Shown: positions 17,347 to 26,861, counted from the first letter of the stretch. The stretch is DNA of 64,000 bases from Caproicibacter sp047833665 (GCA_047833665.1 CP181261.1:2294001-2358000), one strand, 5' to 3'. Numbers and translations are program-made. The notes: generated by a model from the letters alone, not told the origin.

Positions 17347-17458
17347 TGATAACTAAGCGGAAAAGTTTTCTATCCGGTCTAAAAAAACACAAGCTGCTCT
17401 AGGTTTAACACAGCAAATACAGCTTTGCAGCAATTTTTTGTTTTTAGACTGCTGTGCA

Positions 17459-17496
17459 AAAGCGCCGCGTGCTTTCTTAATCTTGCACCGGCGCTT
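17459..17496 (-). terminator. Terminator of the chromate-transporter genes
   Basis: On the minus strand AAGCGCCG (17496-17489) pairs with CGGCGCTT (17466-17459), extended by GTGC/GCAC, and is followed by a short T-run. It lies about 95 bp after the chr stop. Confidence 0.55.
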
Positions 17497-17591
17497 CTTA
17501 CAACACATCCCACAGCCGTCTTATTTTCCTTAGGACGAACTGTGGGTATAGATTTAGTTGCACATTCATCATGGGAATATTGTAGCTTTCA

Positions 17592-18164
17592 TCACAAAAA
17601 TTTTACAGCACTTTGCCATACCACCTCTGCAACGCCGCAGAGAACCATGACCTTTACAGGGTCCATTTTCCATTTTCTCAGCAGAACCATGGCACCAACA
17701 AAATAGAAAAAAGGACGACTTTGAAAATTCCCTCCTTGAAAAGTAACACTTCCATTGATAAAAACAGCGGGAATCAGAATCATCAGTCCTGCCGTTGCAA
17801 GCATCGCCACAACAGCGGGGCGCAGTGTTGTCAGGATCCCTTGCATCATACTGAGATTACGATACTTTGTATAGAGCCACGCCAATACAGTAACAAAAAT
17901 GCAAGACGGCAGAACGCACGCTACCGTTGCCACTAAAGCTCCCGGAAAACCGGCAATCTGGTTGCCCACAAAAGTTGCGGAATTAATTGCAATAGGTCCC
18001 GGTGTCATCTGAGAAATGGTAATCAAATCAGTAAAATCCTCTATTGTCAGCCAATGGTACTGAGCAACCACTTGCTGTTGAATGAGGGGCATTGCCGCAT
18101 AACCGCCGCCAAAGCTGAATGCTCCGATTTGCAGAAATGCCACAAACAATTGCACATAAATCAT
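17592..18164 (-). CDS. Chromate-transporter-family half-protein, second subunit
   Basis: This 190-residue, single-CHR-domain membrane protein has the signature FLQIGAFSFGGGYAAMPLIQQ near the N-terminus, SQMTPGPIAIN, and about five or six hydrophobic helices. Two half-size CHR proteins are usually encoded side by side and act together. Its ATG at 18164 overlaps the stop of the first half (ATGA). Chromate export is the family name only; in anaerobes the real substrate is often unknown. Confidence 0.82.
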   Translation of the reverse strand: MIYVQLFVAFLQIGAFSFGGGYAAMPLIQQQVVAQYHWLTIEDFTDLITISQMTPGPIAINSATFVGNQIAGFPGALVATVACVLPSCIFVTVLAWLYTKYRNLSMMQGILTTLRPAVVAMLATAGLMILIPAVFINGSVTFQGGNFQSRPFFYFVGAMVLLRKWKMDPVKVMVLCGVAEVVWQSAVKFL

Positions 18165-18739
18165 GTTGTTTTTCCCTTTCTGCATTTGCGCCATACTGTT
18201 CTGACTGCTCCAAACACAGCAGCCAGAAGAATAATGTAGATTACGTTAACATCGTAAAAATAATTGGCTATGAATGCTGCGGCCATAATCACCAACAGAA
18301 GAGCATCCTTTAACTTAGCCACAGAGCTTCCCATATCCCATACAACGGAAATGATAACTGCTCCCACTCCGGCACGCATTCCTTTTAGCATCGCCTGTAT
18401 GACAAAATTTGTTTTGAGCACAGCATAAAAGTAAGAAATTAGAGTCAAGATGAGCAACGGAGGTATCACAGCGCCTAAGATAGAGCATAAAATTCCTGCA
18501 AAGCCGGCCAATTTGTAACCGACCACAATAGCCCCGTTTACAGCAATCGCACCCGGGGAAGACTGCGCGATTGCAACCAAATCCAGCATTTCGTCTTCAT
18601 CGATCCAGTGCAGATCGTCCACAAACTTATTTTTTAGCAGAGTTACAATAACGTATCCTCCGCCAAATGTGAATGTACTTAAGTACAGCGTTGAGAAAAA
18701 CAATTTTTTTAAAATTTCTTTCTTTGATTTTTTCTCCAT
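18161..18739 (-). CDS. Chromate-transporter-family half-protein, first subunit
   Basis: This 192-residue CHR-domain protein has LYLSTFTFGGGYVIVTLLKN and AQSSPGAIAVN, the paired FGGG and PG motifs of the family. A TGGAG lies before the ATG at 18739. It shares an ATGA junction with its partner, so the pair is one bicistronic transporter. A LysR-type gene is divergently placed with presumptive binding sites in between, suggesting regulation by an anion or small metabolite. Confidence 0.83.
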   Translation of the reverse strand: MEKKSKKEILKKLFFSTLYLSTFTFGGGYVIVTLLKNKFVDDLHWIDEDEMLDLVAIAQSSPGAIAVNGAIVVGYKLAGFAGILCSILGAVIPPLLILTLISYFYAVLKTNFVIQAMLKGMRAGVGAVIISVVWDMGSSVAKLKDALLLVIMAAAFIANYFYDVNVIYIILLAAVFGAVRTVWRKCRKGKTT

Positions 18740-18925
18740 CAGCTTCGCTCCAGTTCCATTTTTATAGGTTTTAAATGTTTAAAATCCAAAGGTAAACAAA
18801 ATCCCTTTGCATCCATCGAATTTGCACAAACACAGAGCTTTATGCTTTTCCTGTGTATCCGAGCAAATATCACTCCAGTGGAAAGGCATGCCGGTTATTA
18901 CCACATTCATTTATTACTATATCAC

Positions 18926-18987
18926 TTGACTGTCCATAATTAAAATAATATAATTTTATGAGAATCATAACAAAATCCTTATGATTC
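18926..18987 (+). promoter_or_regulatory. lysR promoter overlapped by TTATGA inverted repeats
   Basis: TTGACT (18926-18931) and TATAAT (18949-18954) are 17 bp apart. Just after the -10 come TTATGA (18956-18961), GAATCATAA (18962-18970) and its exact reverse complement TTATGATTC (18979-18987). These are probable LysR sites placed for autorepression and control of the divergent chr genes. Confidence 0.65.
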
Positions 18988-19004
18988 AAAAGTGGGGAAA
19001 TATC

Positions 19005-19919
19005 TTGACCATACGTCACATCCGCATTTTCCTGACCGTTTGTGAGTGCGGAAATAATGTTACAAAAGCTGCCAAAAAACTGTATATGACGCAGCCCGCC
19101 GTTACAGTTGCCATACAGGAAATTGAAAACTATTATAATGTTCAGCTTTTTGACCGAATTTCCAAACGACTTTACCTAACAGAGCATGGAAAACAATTTC
19201 TTCAATATGCATCACGCATCTGCACCTTGTTTGACGATATGGAAAAGGAGCTGAAAAGCTGGGACTCTTCCGGAATACTGCGCGTAGGCGCTAGCATTAC
19301 CATTGGTTCCCAATTCATGCCAAGCTATGTGGAAGCATTTTCGGTAACACATCCCAAAGCGGATGTACGCGTGGTGATTGGTCCTTCTAACTTTCTTGAA
19401 AAAAAGCTAATAAATAACCAGCTAGACTTTGCTTTGGTGGAAACGCCAATTCATGAACCAACTCTGACGGCGGAACCTTATATGGAAGATTATCTAACAG
19501 TAATTTGCCCAGCTCGTCCCCCGTTTCACCGTGGCCAGGTTTTGTCCAAAGAAGAATTTGCACAGCAGCGTTTGCTTCTTCGAGAACCTGGCAGCGGCAC
19601 ACGAGAAGTTTTTGAACAGGCTATGCAGAAAGCGGGCATTTCCATTTCTCCTGTTTGGGAAGGAATGAGTACCACCGCTCTGGTCAATGCCGTCATTCAT
19701 GGTCTGGGCATAGCCGTAGTTCCTGCACGCATGATAACCGGCCCGTTGGAAAAAGGATATATTTATACGCTGACCGTAGAAGATCTCATATTGAAGCGTT
19801 GTTTCTATATTGTCCACCATAAAGACAAACTGCTGACAAAACTCTTTCAAGATTTCATTCACCTGTGCAAATATTATGAACGAGATTATCCCGAACCTCA
19901 GTACAACGGGTTATTTTAG
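19005..19919 (+). CDS. LysR-family transcriptional regulator
   Basis: The N-terminal winged helix (TIRHIRIFLTVCECGNNVTKAA, then MTQPAVTVAIQEIE) is followed by a LysR substrate-binding domain of about 210 residues. A TTG at 19005 follows TGGGG by seven bases and gives the normal family N-terminus. The ATG at 18981 has no ribosome site and lies inside the operator repeats. The protein is about 304 residues long. It is divergent from the chromate-type transporter genes, its likely target. Confidence 0.85.
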   Translation: MTIRHIRIFLTVCECGNNVTKAAKKLYMTQPAVTVAIQEIENYYNVQLFDRISKRLYLTEHGKQFLQYASRICTLFDDMEKELKSWDSSGILRVGASITIGSQFMPSYVEAFSVTHPKADVRVVIGPSNFLEKKLINNQLDFALVETPIHEPTLTAEPYMEDYLTVICPARPPFHRGQVLSKEEFAQQRLLLREPGSGTREVFEQAMQKAGISISPVWEGMSTTALVNAVIHGLGIAVVPARMITGPLEKGYIYTLTVEDLILKRCFYIVHHKDKLLTKLFQDFIHLCKYYERDYPEPQYNGLF

Positions 19920-20059
19920 AACATAAAAGTGCAATTGGATGTACGTGTGTATGCGCACGTACCACACAGTTTTGCCTTTGCATTGTACCGACCAAATTTT
20001 TATGCGTTATTTTGCTGTACAGCATTTGAACTTTTTGCCTAAGAATCACTTTACAAAAT

Positions 20060-20234
20060 TTACGTTGTCATGAAGGCAGCGGAAAAACATGAATGTTTTC
20101 CTGACGACGGCCGTGGCAGCATTTTTAAGACACTCGTCAGGTTTCATCATGCAAAAACGGAAATAAAATATCAGGTAGATATTTTTCCTTTCCCAAGGAA
20201 AGAGCAAAATTACATTCCATTGGGAGGAAAAATC
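20060..20234 (+). promoter_or_regulatory. Structured mRNA leader of the ECF S-component gene (candidate riboswitch)
   Basis: Hairpins can be drawn at 20081-20101 (GGAAAA/TTTTCC) and 20101-20140 (CTGACGA/TCGTCAG, perfect), enclosed by a weak ATGAA/TTCAT stem (20070-20074 with 20143-20147). Downstream, TTTTTCC..TCCCAA (20182-20196) can pair with the ribosome site TTGGGAGGAAAAA (20220-20232). Two competing hairpins (20159-20188 and 20188-20202) would free it. This is the layout of a translational switch. I recognise no known class, and the ligand is unknown. Confidence 0.5.
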
Positions 20235-20795
20235 ATGAATCTTACTTCTGAAAAGACTAACCAGCATGCAGTTCTTCTATCTTCAACCCAGAAAATGATT
20301 TTATCGGCAGCTTTCATGGCATTAGGTCTTTTGCTTCCTTTTGTTACAGGCCAAATTCCACAAATCGGCAGTACGTTGCTGCCAATGCACATTCCTGTAC
20401 TTTTGTGTGGTTTTTTATGCGGCTGGCCCTATGGCCTGTTGGTTGGTTTTATTACGCCTTTGTTTCGATCCGTGCTGTTTGGTATGCCGCCCATCTACCC
20501 CACCGCGGCAGCCATGGCATTCGAACTGGCCGCATATGGCTTTTTTAGCGGATTTTTTTATGGAAAATTCCCAAAAAAAATTTCGTTTACCTATTTTACC
20601 CTACTACTCACTATGTTTTTAGGCCGAATCATCTGGGGCGTTGTCAGTATGTTGCTTTATGGCGCTATGGGAAAAGGCTTCACATGGGCAATGTTTATGG
20701 GTGGAGCATTTCTTAACGCCATACCCGGAATTATCCTGCAGATTCTATTAATTCCGGCATTAGTTAGCACTTTCCAAAAGTTTTCCAACCGATAA
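20235..20795 (+). CDS. ECF transporter S component
   Basis: This 186-residue integral membrane protein has about six helices and the ECF substrate-binding (S) layout, with MHIPVLLCGFLCGWPYGLLV and FRSVLFGMPPIYPTAAAMAFE typical of the PF12822-type group. S components capture a vitamin or other micronutrient and dock on a shared EcfAAT energising module, which is not encoded in this window. The ATG at 20235 follows GGGAGG; the frame is open further upstream but that part overlaps the structured leader. The substrate cannot be named. Confidence 0.8.
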   Translation: MNLTSEKTNQHAVLLSSTQKMILSAAFMALGLLLPFVTGQIPQIGSTLLPMHIPVLLCGFLCGWPYGLLVGFITPLFRSVLFGMPPIYPTAAAMAFELAAYGFFSGFFYGKFPKKISFTYFTLLLTMFLGRIIWGVVSMLLYGAMGKGFTWAMFMGGAFLNAIPGIILQILLIPALVSTFQKFSNR

Positions 20796-21000
20796 TATAC
20801 GAAATATGTCATAATATCCAATACTGTGGAGACTATATTGAAGCATTTACTCATCATCTTTTCCTATCTATGGAAATCCTTTTAATAACCGCTGGATTTC
20901 GCTCAGCAAAATAAACGCGCAATTAACTTTTCGCCTTCTATGCCCATTGGTAATAACTAAAATTGCGCATGCACCACAAACTTGTAGTACAATCAAAAAA

Positions 21001-21046
21001 GAAAAAGACGCGCCGAGACAGTTTCCTGTCCCGACGCGTCTTTTTC
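21001..21046. terminator. Bidirectional terminator between the ECF gene and adh
   Basis: Arms 21001-21021 and 21026-21046 (AAAGACGCG..CG.GACAG against CTGTC.CG.CGCGTCTTT) form a long stem with two mismatches. There are T-runs on both strands. The rest of the 20796-21067 gap shows nothing clear. Confidence 0.85.
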
Positions 21047-21067
21047 TTTACTGCAAAACGGATAAAA

Positions 21068-22129
21068 TCAATATTTAATTGTAACAACCGGCTTAATAAG
21101 ATCCTTTGGTTTATCCTTCATCAGCATTAAGGCAGCTTCAACATTTTCAAGACCTTCAAAGCGATGGGTAATCAGCTTACTCGTATCTAAACGTCCCGTT
21201 GTCAGCAGGGAGGCCAGTTTTTCCATGCGCAGTCTGCCGCCCGGCATCAAACCGCCCGCAATGGTCTTATGACCCATTCCGCAGCCCCATTCAGAGCGCG
21301 GAATCTTAATGTAATCGCCTTCTCCAAGATAATTGACATTACCGATCCTTCCGCCGGGTTTCAGCATACGGATTGCCTGGTCAAAGGTGTTAACATCGCC
21401 GCCTGCAATAATCACTTTGTCAACGCCTTTTCCACCGGTCTTATCCATCACCTGCTCGACAATATCGCCTTCACGGTAATTAATGATATCCGTTGCACCA
21501 TACTCTTTTGCCACTTTCACGCAGTTCGGACGGGAGCCAACAGCAAACAAACGAGACGCACCGCGCAGCACCGCACCTGCCACACTCATCAGGCCTACCG
21601 GTCCGATACCAACCACGACTACCGTGTCTCCGTACTGAATATCGGCTAGTTCCGCTCCGTGGAAGCCGGTTGGAACCATGTCGGAGAGCATGCAGGCCGC
21701 CGCCGGATCTACGCCGTCCGGCAGTAATGCTAAGTTACCGTCTGCATCGTTTACATGGAAAAATTCACTGAACACGCCATCTTTAAAGTTAGAAAATTTC
21801 CAGCCTGCAAGCATTCCGCCGGAATGCATCTGGTAACCTGCTTGTGCTTCCAAAGAGTTCCAATCAGGAGTAATGGCAGGAACAATGACCCGATCCCCGG
21901 GTTTAAAATCTTTTACCATGCTGCCTACTTCCACAATTTCTCCCACAGCCTCATGACCGAGGATCATATCATGGCGGTCACCAATCGCACCTTCCCAAAC
22001 CGTGTGAATATCCGAAGTGCACGGAGCAAGAGCAATCGGACGACAAATTGCGTCCATTGGTCCACAGACAGGGCGTTCCTTTTCAATCCAACCAGCTTTG
22101 CCAATTCCTAACATTGCGAAACCTTTCAT
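21068..22129 (-). CDS. adh: NADP-dependent secondary (isopropanol-type) alcohol dehydrogenase
   Basis: The 353-residue medium-chain zinc alcohol dehydrogenase is close to the Clostridium beijerinckii/Thermoanaerobacter enzyme throughout (MKGFAMLGIGKAGWIEKERP). The catalytic zinc ligands C37, H59, E60 and D150 are all at the same numbers as in that enzyme. The NADP-specific residues G198, S199, R200 and Y218 are present, and W110 lines the pocket. It should reduce acetone or other ketones (and acetaldehyde) with NADPH. AAAGGAG precedes the ATG at 22129; the longer frame to 22177 reaches the -10 box. Confidence 0.92.
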   Translation of the reverse strand: MKGFAMLGIGKAGWIEKERPVCGPMDAICRPIALAPCTSDIHTVWEGAIGDRHDMILGHEAVGEIVEVGSMVKDFKPGDRVIVPAITPDWNSLEAQAGYQMHSGGMLAGWKFSNFKDGVFSEFFHVNDADGNLALLPDGVDPAAACMLSDMVPTGFHGAELADIQYGDTVVVVGIGPVGLMSVAGAVLRGASRLFAVGSRPNCVKVAKEYGATDIINYREGDIVEQVMDKTGGKGVDKVIIAGGDVNTFDQAIRMLKPGGRIGNVNYLGEGDYIKIPRSEWGCGMGHKTIAGGLMPGGRLRMEKLASLLTTGRLDTSKLITHRFEGLENVEAALMLMKDKPKDLIKPVVTIKY

Positions 22130-22177
22130 AACATCTACTCCTTTCTTGTTAAAATAATAACGATCTACGATGGCCAT

Positions 22178-22206
22178 ATTATATAATATTTATCACTGAT
22201 TGTCAA
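22178..22206 (-). promoter_or_regulatory. Consensus promoter of adh
   Basis: On the minus strand a perfect TTGACA (22206-22201) and a perfect TATAAT (22183-22178) are 17 bp apart, about 50 bp upstream of the ATG. High constitutive or derepressed expression is expected. Confidence 0.85.
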
Positions 22207-22352
22207 TAATTTATCAATATTTTTTATAAAATAAGTCTGTTTTCTCGGTATTATTGTTTTCCTATTCTGCTAACTGGCTAAGAAAACTGTTTCTATTATT
22301 TATCTTCCACACTGTGATACCGACGCCATGGTTTTTAACGGCGCAGAATTTT

Positions 22353-22390
22353 GGCCCCGCGCTTATATCTATAATATCAGCGTCGGGGCC
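22353..22390. terminator. GC hairpin in the adh/GH86-like intergenic gap
   Basis: GGCCCCGCGC (22353-22362) and GCGTCGGGGCC (22380-22390) form a stem in the 355-bp gap before the 3' end of the large secreted enzyme. It could end that minus-strand transcript, but the T-run is weak. Nothing else clear is seen between 22207 and 22533. Confidence 0.4.
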
Positions 22391-22533
22391 TCTTTCGTCT
22401 GTGTTGTGTCAAGAGGCCGTTTTAGTAACACTCACATTTTAGCGGTCCTCTTGACTGAAACGCGGTGTTTTATCTGTTTTTTTACGCCATTTGTCTGCTT
22501 TTACCTTTTAATGACTTTAAAAGCAATCTTTGC

Positions 22534-25500
22534 TTATTTGATTTCCGCAATGGCAACCGGTTTGATAGCTTTGTTAAGGTAAAAACCACAGCGATCTTTA
22601 ACTTTGCCAATAGCCTTAAATTTGAAATAATATCGATTGCCCTTTTGATGCACCTCACTTAGTGTAAAACTGTTAGAACCAGCTGCAAGCTGCGGCTTTG
22701 TTCCGTCGGGGCTTACAATCTCAAATTGATATGTACCATTGGCCTTTACGTAAAACATTCCGTTGGTATCTGACCATGGGCTCTTTTGGAAAATGGATGG
22801 CTGTTTAACTGTTAGAACAAGAAGCCTTGCTCCATGATTCAGATATACGCCTGCCTGTTGGCCAACTTTACCGATAGCGGTTACTTTGTAAAAATAATCA
22901 TTTCCAATTGTTTTTACAAGTGATACATCAAACACATTTGGTGTGCCTACTACAAACACCGGAACTTTCCCATTGGTTGATGTAATTCGGAATGTGTACT
23001 CGCCATTTACTCCCAGATCTTGTGTCGTATCTGACTTACAACCAATAAGCTTTTCTGCAGAGGATTCATCATTGTTCGAGGTAACATAATTTTTTGTCCC
23101 ACTTGTTCCACTACTATTTCGATGCCTAGACGTTGAATGGCCAGACGTTGTTTGTTTGGTTCCTGCTTTTTGTGCATTTTCAAATATGCTTGTAGCTTCT
23201 GCAAGTGCTTGAATCGCTGAATTCACTTCTTCTTGAGTCACTGTGGAGGAATTTAATACATTGCTTGCTGCGTCTATCGCCGCTTGATAGGTATCCTTAT
23301 CTGCCTGTGTAACCCATTTTTTATCTGGAGAAATGTCCGTACCGTTTGCACTTACCATAACTGCAGCTATCTTTGCTTTTGCTGTATTTATGGCCGCTGC
23401 CAATGCGGTTGTGTCAACAGCAGGTAACTCTGTGCTGTAAATATTATCAATAATCATTGAAGTTCCGGGAACAAAGTTCTCGTCTTCTTCGTTAAAGCAA
23501 ATACCAATTTTCGTGATATGCTCTGCATCAATCCCGTTAGAATACCCGTAGGAATTCTCAGTCCAGTCATCTCTGGGACTAAAATCTGTTAAAGAAACGG
23601 TAACCGTCTGATTTGCAGGGATGTCTTGCCATACAAATCCATTTGTACCACTGAGATCATATAAGTATATTCTGGCTTGAATCTTATAGTCGTTTGGATT
23701 CGTAATATCAAGATTAAGGCCGTTTTGCGAAATATCCCATCCTACTGCATCCGGGCAATCCATTGTAAGTTGTTTATATGTCCAAAATCCCGCCGATGCC
23801 TTATTTACGGTATACTTTAAAGCCTTAGTCCCTTCGGTGACACCTAACTCCGTAACGATTTCTGCTTGAGTGGAATCCGGTGTTTGATAAGAAACAGTTT
23901 CACTGTCTTCAAAGGAAATGGGTGTAAATTGAGCCGAACCAGAAATTGGATCTTTTGCATTGTTATCTATAATTTCCATCGCTTTTGTTAAATTCGCTTT
24001 TGCTGTTTCCACTTCTTCTTCTGTTGCTATGATATCGTTTGTAACATCTTTTGCCTTTTTTAATTCCATATTTAATGTGTCATAAATTTCTTTTGTAACC
24101 CATTTTTTATCCGCGGCAACATCTGTTCCTGTTTCCGAAACGGCAACAGAATCTAATTTTGCTTCAGCATCTTGAATCGTATCCTCCAAGGATGATGTAT
24201 CTACTCCGGTTGGCGCCTCCGCTGTATAGTAATTCATTAATTGAACGCTGGAAATAGTTCCGCCTTCTGGCATAGAAACAGTAACCGTATTCTCTCCATC
24301 TTGTAAGACCGAAAGGTCTTCGATGTTAAAATTCATGAAGGTAAATATATCGCCTGACTTATTTGTAAACCGGAGGCTTCTTGTACCGATTTCAGTTCCG
24401 TTAACCGTTACTGTCATGTCACCATCAAAGCCACTGCCTGATTTTCCAAAGTCCACTCTTAAGACAGAATTTTGAAGATTTTCTGTATTTGTGTTGATTG
24501 TAAAGGTAGAATTTTCTCCTGTTTTCACTAATTCTTCCTTAGCATAATCAGTCTTTCTCAAAATGCTTCCTTCAAATTCCGGAGAGCTGTTCAAAGTAAT
24601 CTCAAACACGCTCATCTCTTGAACTCTCATAGGAACATTGGAAAGATCATCTACATTTTCTTCTTCATAGGTAAGTTTGCCTTTTTCAAGGAAGAAATGT
24701 TTTCTTGTAACACTAGCGATGGAGACACCATCACTTAATTCAAACTGCAAATTCAAATTAGCTCGTTGAGGATTAAAATTCTGTACAGCTAAATACACCT
24801 TATTGCCATGACGTACAGCCTTTGTAAATATTCGCTCCGAAGCCAAAGCAAGGTCATCATCGCCGTTAGGATCTTCGGATACACAGACTGCGCTGGAAGG
24901 AATATATGCGCCTTTGAAATCAGACCACATATCCAGATATGCCTCGAGCGGTGTCATTTCTTCCAATACACCATCGCGGTTTGCGTTATATTTATAGAAC
25001 GTACCATTTGAGGTTGGGTTCCAATTGATGATTGGGTATAAATATGGCACTAACATATCTATGGTATCAGCATAATCCATGAATCGAATCAGATAACCAT
25101 TAAACGCGACAAGTTTCTGGAAGTAGTCGATATCCGTACCAAGCGTATTATATGTACCTTCTTCTGTAATAAGAATCGGCTTGACATTATCTGTGTTTAC
25201 CATATGAGCTTTCAGTAAATCCAGTACTGCTTCCAATCTGCCGCATAAGAATCCGTCGGAGTTATCCTTTCTGCCATTGACATACAAGTTAGAATTCTCA
25301 TAAAAATGATGGGAATACCAATCGAGATGGTCCTTGGTGGCATCCATAAATTTCAATTGTTCCCTAGCTTCATTAAAATCATTTTGTTCCAAATACATAA
25401 ATGCGCTGCTTGGTCCGCCGACTTTCACATCAGGATTTTTGTCCTTAATGGCATCGGCAACTTTATTGTGAAATTCGGCAATTTTCTCCCACGCAGATGA

Positions 25501-26805
25501 ATTTGATTCTGTGTTGAAAAAGTTCCATTCCGATGAAATCGTTGATTCGTTTTTCACTTCAACATACTTCGGCCCTAGCCCATCAAACCTTGTATCAATA
25601 GCCTTGATAAGTTTCGCCGCAGTATCTGCCGCTGCATCAAAATTCTTGTACGCCGGTGTTCCGGTATGTTCTGTCATTTTGGGATCATTAGGATCTTCCC
25701 ACTGCCAGTTTGGCCAACCGTCCAATGTTAAACAATAGTTTTTACCAATGGATGGATACAGATTAATCATCTTATCGATCGCAGGCTGGCTCTTCGCATA
25801 AGCGGCATTAACTTCAGTAAAGTCGGACCACCCTGGATTTGAAGCATCTTCTTTTAAATTACTCAAAAGGGAAAAATGGAAAGCACCACGGCCGGGAATA
25901 AACCCCCAATTAGCAGTGGTTTGATGATACACTTTATCCAGCAATGTCACTTCTCCCGAGGGTGACTCCAGTGCTGTAGGTCCACTGTTAACATGGTATC
26001 TCTTAAAAACATTTTCATCAAACTTATTTACGCCATTAATACTAAGATTGTTTTTTGTATCCACATTCACATCAACTTTCAGTGTGGGTTTATCCTCCCC
26101 CATTACACCATAAGCTGATATATCATACTCAGTCGGCATACCGTTTTCTTCCCATAAATATACAAAGTTCAGGTTACCGGTGCCTTTCAGCCTTAATTTG
26201 TAGCCACTATAAACGATATTTCCGTCTTCGTCCTTCCTATCCCATGGGGTCATGATGGTCGAGCCGCCGTTCTGGATCCATGGCATCTTAGTATATGTAG
26301 TCCAAAGGGGGTTACCGTCGGAATCTTTATACTCGCCTGACCACTTGTGGCCTACAATATTGTTTGCCGAATGTTCGGTACCGTCAGGGTCAACAATAAA
26401 CATTGTTACGCCATTGTCTGCAAGCGTACCGGTAAGTCTCAGGTCTCCAAAAAGGCGAAAGATCCTTGCAATATCCTCTGGGATTTCTAAATCTACTTGG
26501 CCATCAACTTCAAGCGGAGTGTCATATTGAATAAAGTTGATGCGTTGGATACGTTTTTCACCATTCACACTTGTTACATATTGCGTAGGCGCAAAATCGG
26601 AATCCGCAAACTTTGTTTCGTAAGTATTTATGACATCGGGAATAGTATCGAACGACTCTTTGTTTGCAACGATATTTTCAGGTAAATCACTTTCCGTATC
26701 TGCCGCATAAACAGCTTGTGCCGGTGTCAAAAAAGCAGATATCATAATCAATAAAAAACATAGCACCACTGAAGAAATTTTTCTCAAAGTTTTTGTCTTA
26801 CTCAT
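22534..26805 (-). CDS. Secreted multidomain glycoside hydrolase, GH86-like (agarase/porphyranase type)
   Basis: This 1423-residue protein starts with a signal peptide (hydrophobic 12-30, cleavage near AVYA-AD). Residues about 230-640 look like a clan GH-A barrel. KYVEVKNE puts a candidate acid/base at E420, and PILITEEGTYN puts a nucleophile at about E548; the set resembles GH86 agarases and porphyranases. A beta-sandwich follows (640-860). Then come two helical FIVAR-like modules (about 868-948 and 1130-1215, both with a KKWVT motif) around a carbohydrate-binding-like module (955-1128). At the C-terminus are two related repeats (1265-1333 and 1353-1423, each with NGxYxFxI and KAIGKV or TAIGKV). 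No LPXTG or dockerin is visible. GGGGAG sets the start. GH86 assignment is from motifs and overall look only. Confidence 0.65.
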   Translation of the reverse strand: MSKTKTLRKISSVVLCFLLIMISAFLTPAQAVYAADTESDLPENIVANKESFDTIPDVINTYETKFADSDFAPTQYVTSVNGEKRIQRINFIQYDTPLEVDGQVDLEIPEDIARIFRLFGDLRLTGTLADNGVTMFIVDPDGTEHSANNIVGHKWSGEYKDSDGNPLWTTYTKMPWIQNGGSTIMTPWDRKDEDGNIVYSGYKLRLKGTGNLNFVYLWEENGMPTEYDISAYGVMGEDKPTLKVDVNVDTKNNLSINGVNKFDENVFKRYHVNSGPTALESPSGEVTLLDKVYHQTTANWGFIPGRGAFHFSLLSNLKEDASNPGWSDFTEVNAAYAKSQPAIDKMINLYPSIGKNYCLTLDGWPNWQWEDPNDPKMTEHTGTPAYKNFDAAADTAAKLIKAIDTRFDGLGPKYVEVKNESTISSEWNFFNTESNSSAWEKIAEFHNKVADAIKDKNPDVKVGGPSSAFMYLEQNDFNEAREQLKFMDATKDHLDWYSHHFYENSNLYVNGRKDNSDGFLCGRLEAVLDLLKAHMVNTDNVKPILITEEGTYNTLGTDIDYFQKLVAFNGYLIRFMDYADTIDMLVPYLYPIINWNPTSNGTFYKYNANRDGVLEEMTPLEAYLDMWSDFKGAYIPSSAVCVSEDPNGDDDLALASERIFTKAVRHGNKVYLAVQNFNPQRANLNLQFELSDGVSIASVTRKHFFLEKGKLTYEEENVDDLSNVPMRVQEMSVFEITLNSSPEFEGSILRKTDYAKEELVKTGENSTFTINTNTENLQNSVLRVDFGKSGSGFDGDMTVTVNGTEIGTRSLRFTNKSGDIFTFMNFNIEDLSVLQDGENTVTVSMPEGGTISSVQLMNYYTAEAPTGVDTSSLEDTIQDAEAKLDSVAVSETGTDVAADKKWVTKEIYDTLNMELKKAKDVTNDIIATEEEVETAKANLTKAMEIIDNNAKDPISGSAQFTPISFEDSETVSYQTPDSTQAEIVTELGVTEGTKALKYTVNKASAGFWTYKQLTMDCPDAVGWDISQNGLNLDITNPNDYKIQARIYLYDLSGTNGFVWQDIPANQTVTVSLTDFSPRDDWTENSYGYSNGIDAEHITKIGICFNEEDENFVPGTSMIIDNIYSTELPAVDTTALAAAINTAKAKIAAVMVSANGTDISPDKKWVTQADKDTYQAAIDAASNVLNSSTVTQEEVNSAIQALAEATSIFENAQKAGTKQTTSGHSTSRHRNSSGTSGTKNYVTSNNDESSAEKLIGCKSDTTQDLGVNGEYTFRITSTNGKVPVFVVGTPNVFDVSLVKTIGNDYFYKVTAIGKVGQQAGVYLNHGARLLVLTVKQPSIFQKSPWSDTNGMFYVKANGTYQFEIVSPDGTKPQLAAGSNSFTLSEVHQKGNRYYFKFKAIGKVKDRCGFYLNKAIKPVAIAEIK

Positions 26806-26861
26806 TTTCTTCTCCCCATTTCAAAAACATTCTTGTTATGAGGTCTCAAAACGGCACTTCA

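Noticed and set aside
17414..17446. Plus-strand hairpin GCAAA/TTTGC followed by a T-rich stretch
   Set aside because: It looks like a terminator but no plus-strand gene precedes it, so no function can be given.
19939..19961. GTACGTG/CACGTAC inverted repeat after lysR
   Set aside because: It could be a terminator but the following T-run is short; not strong enough to list as one.
20070..20234. 55-residue N-terminal extension of the ECF S component
   Set aside because: The extension is hydrophilic, coincides with the folded leader, and the strong GGGAGG points to the ATG at 20235.
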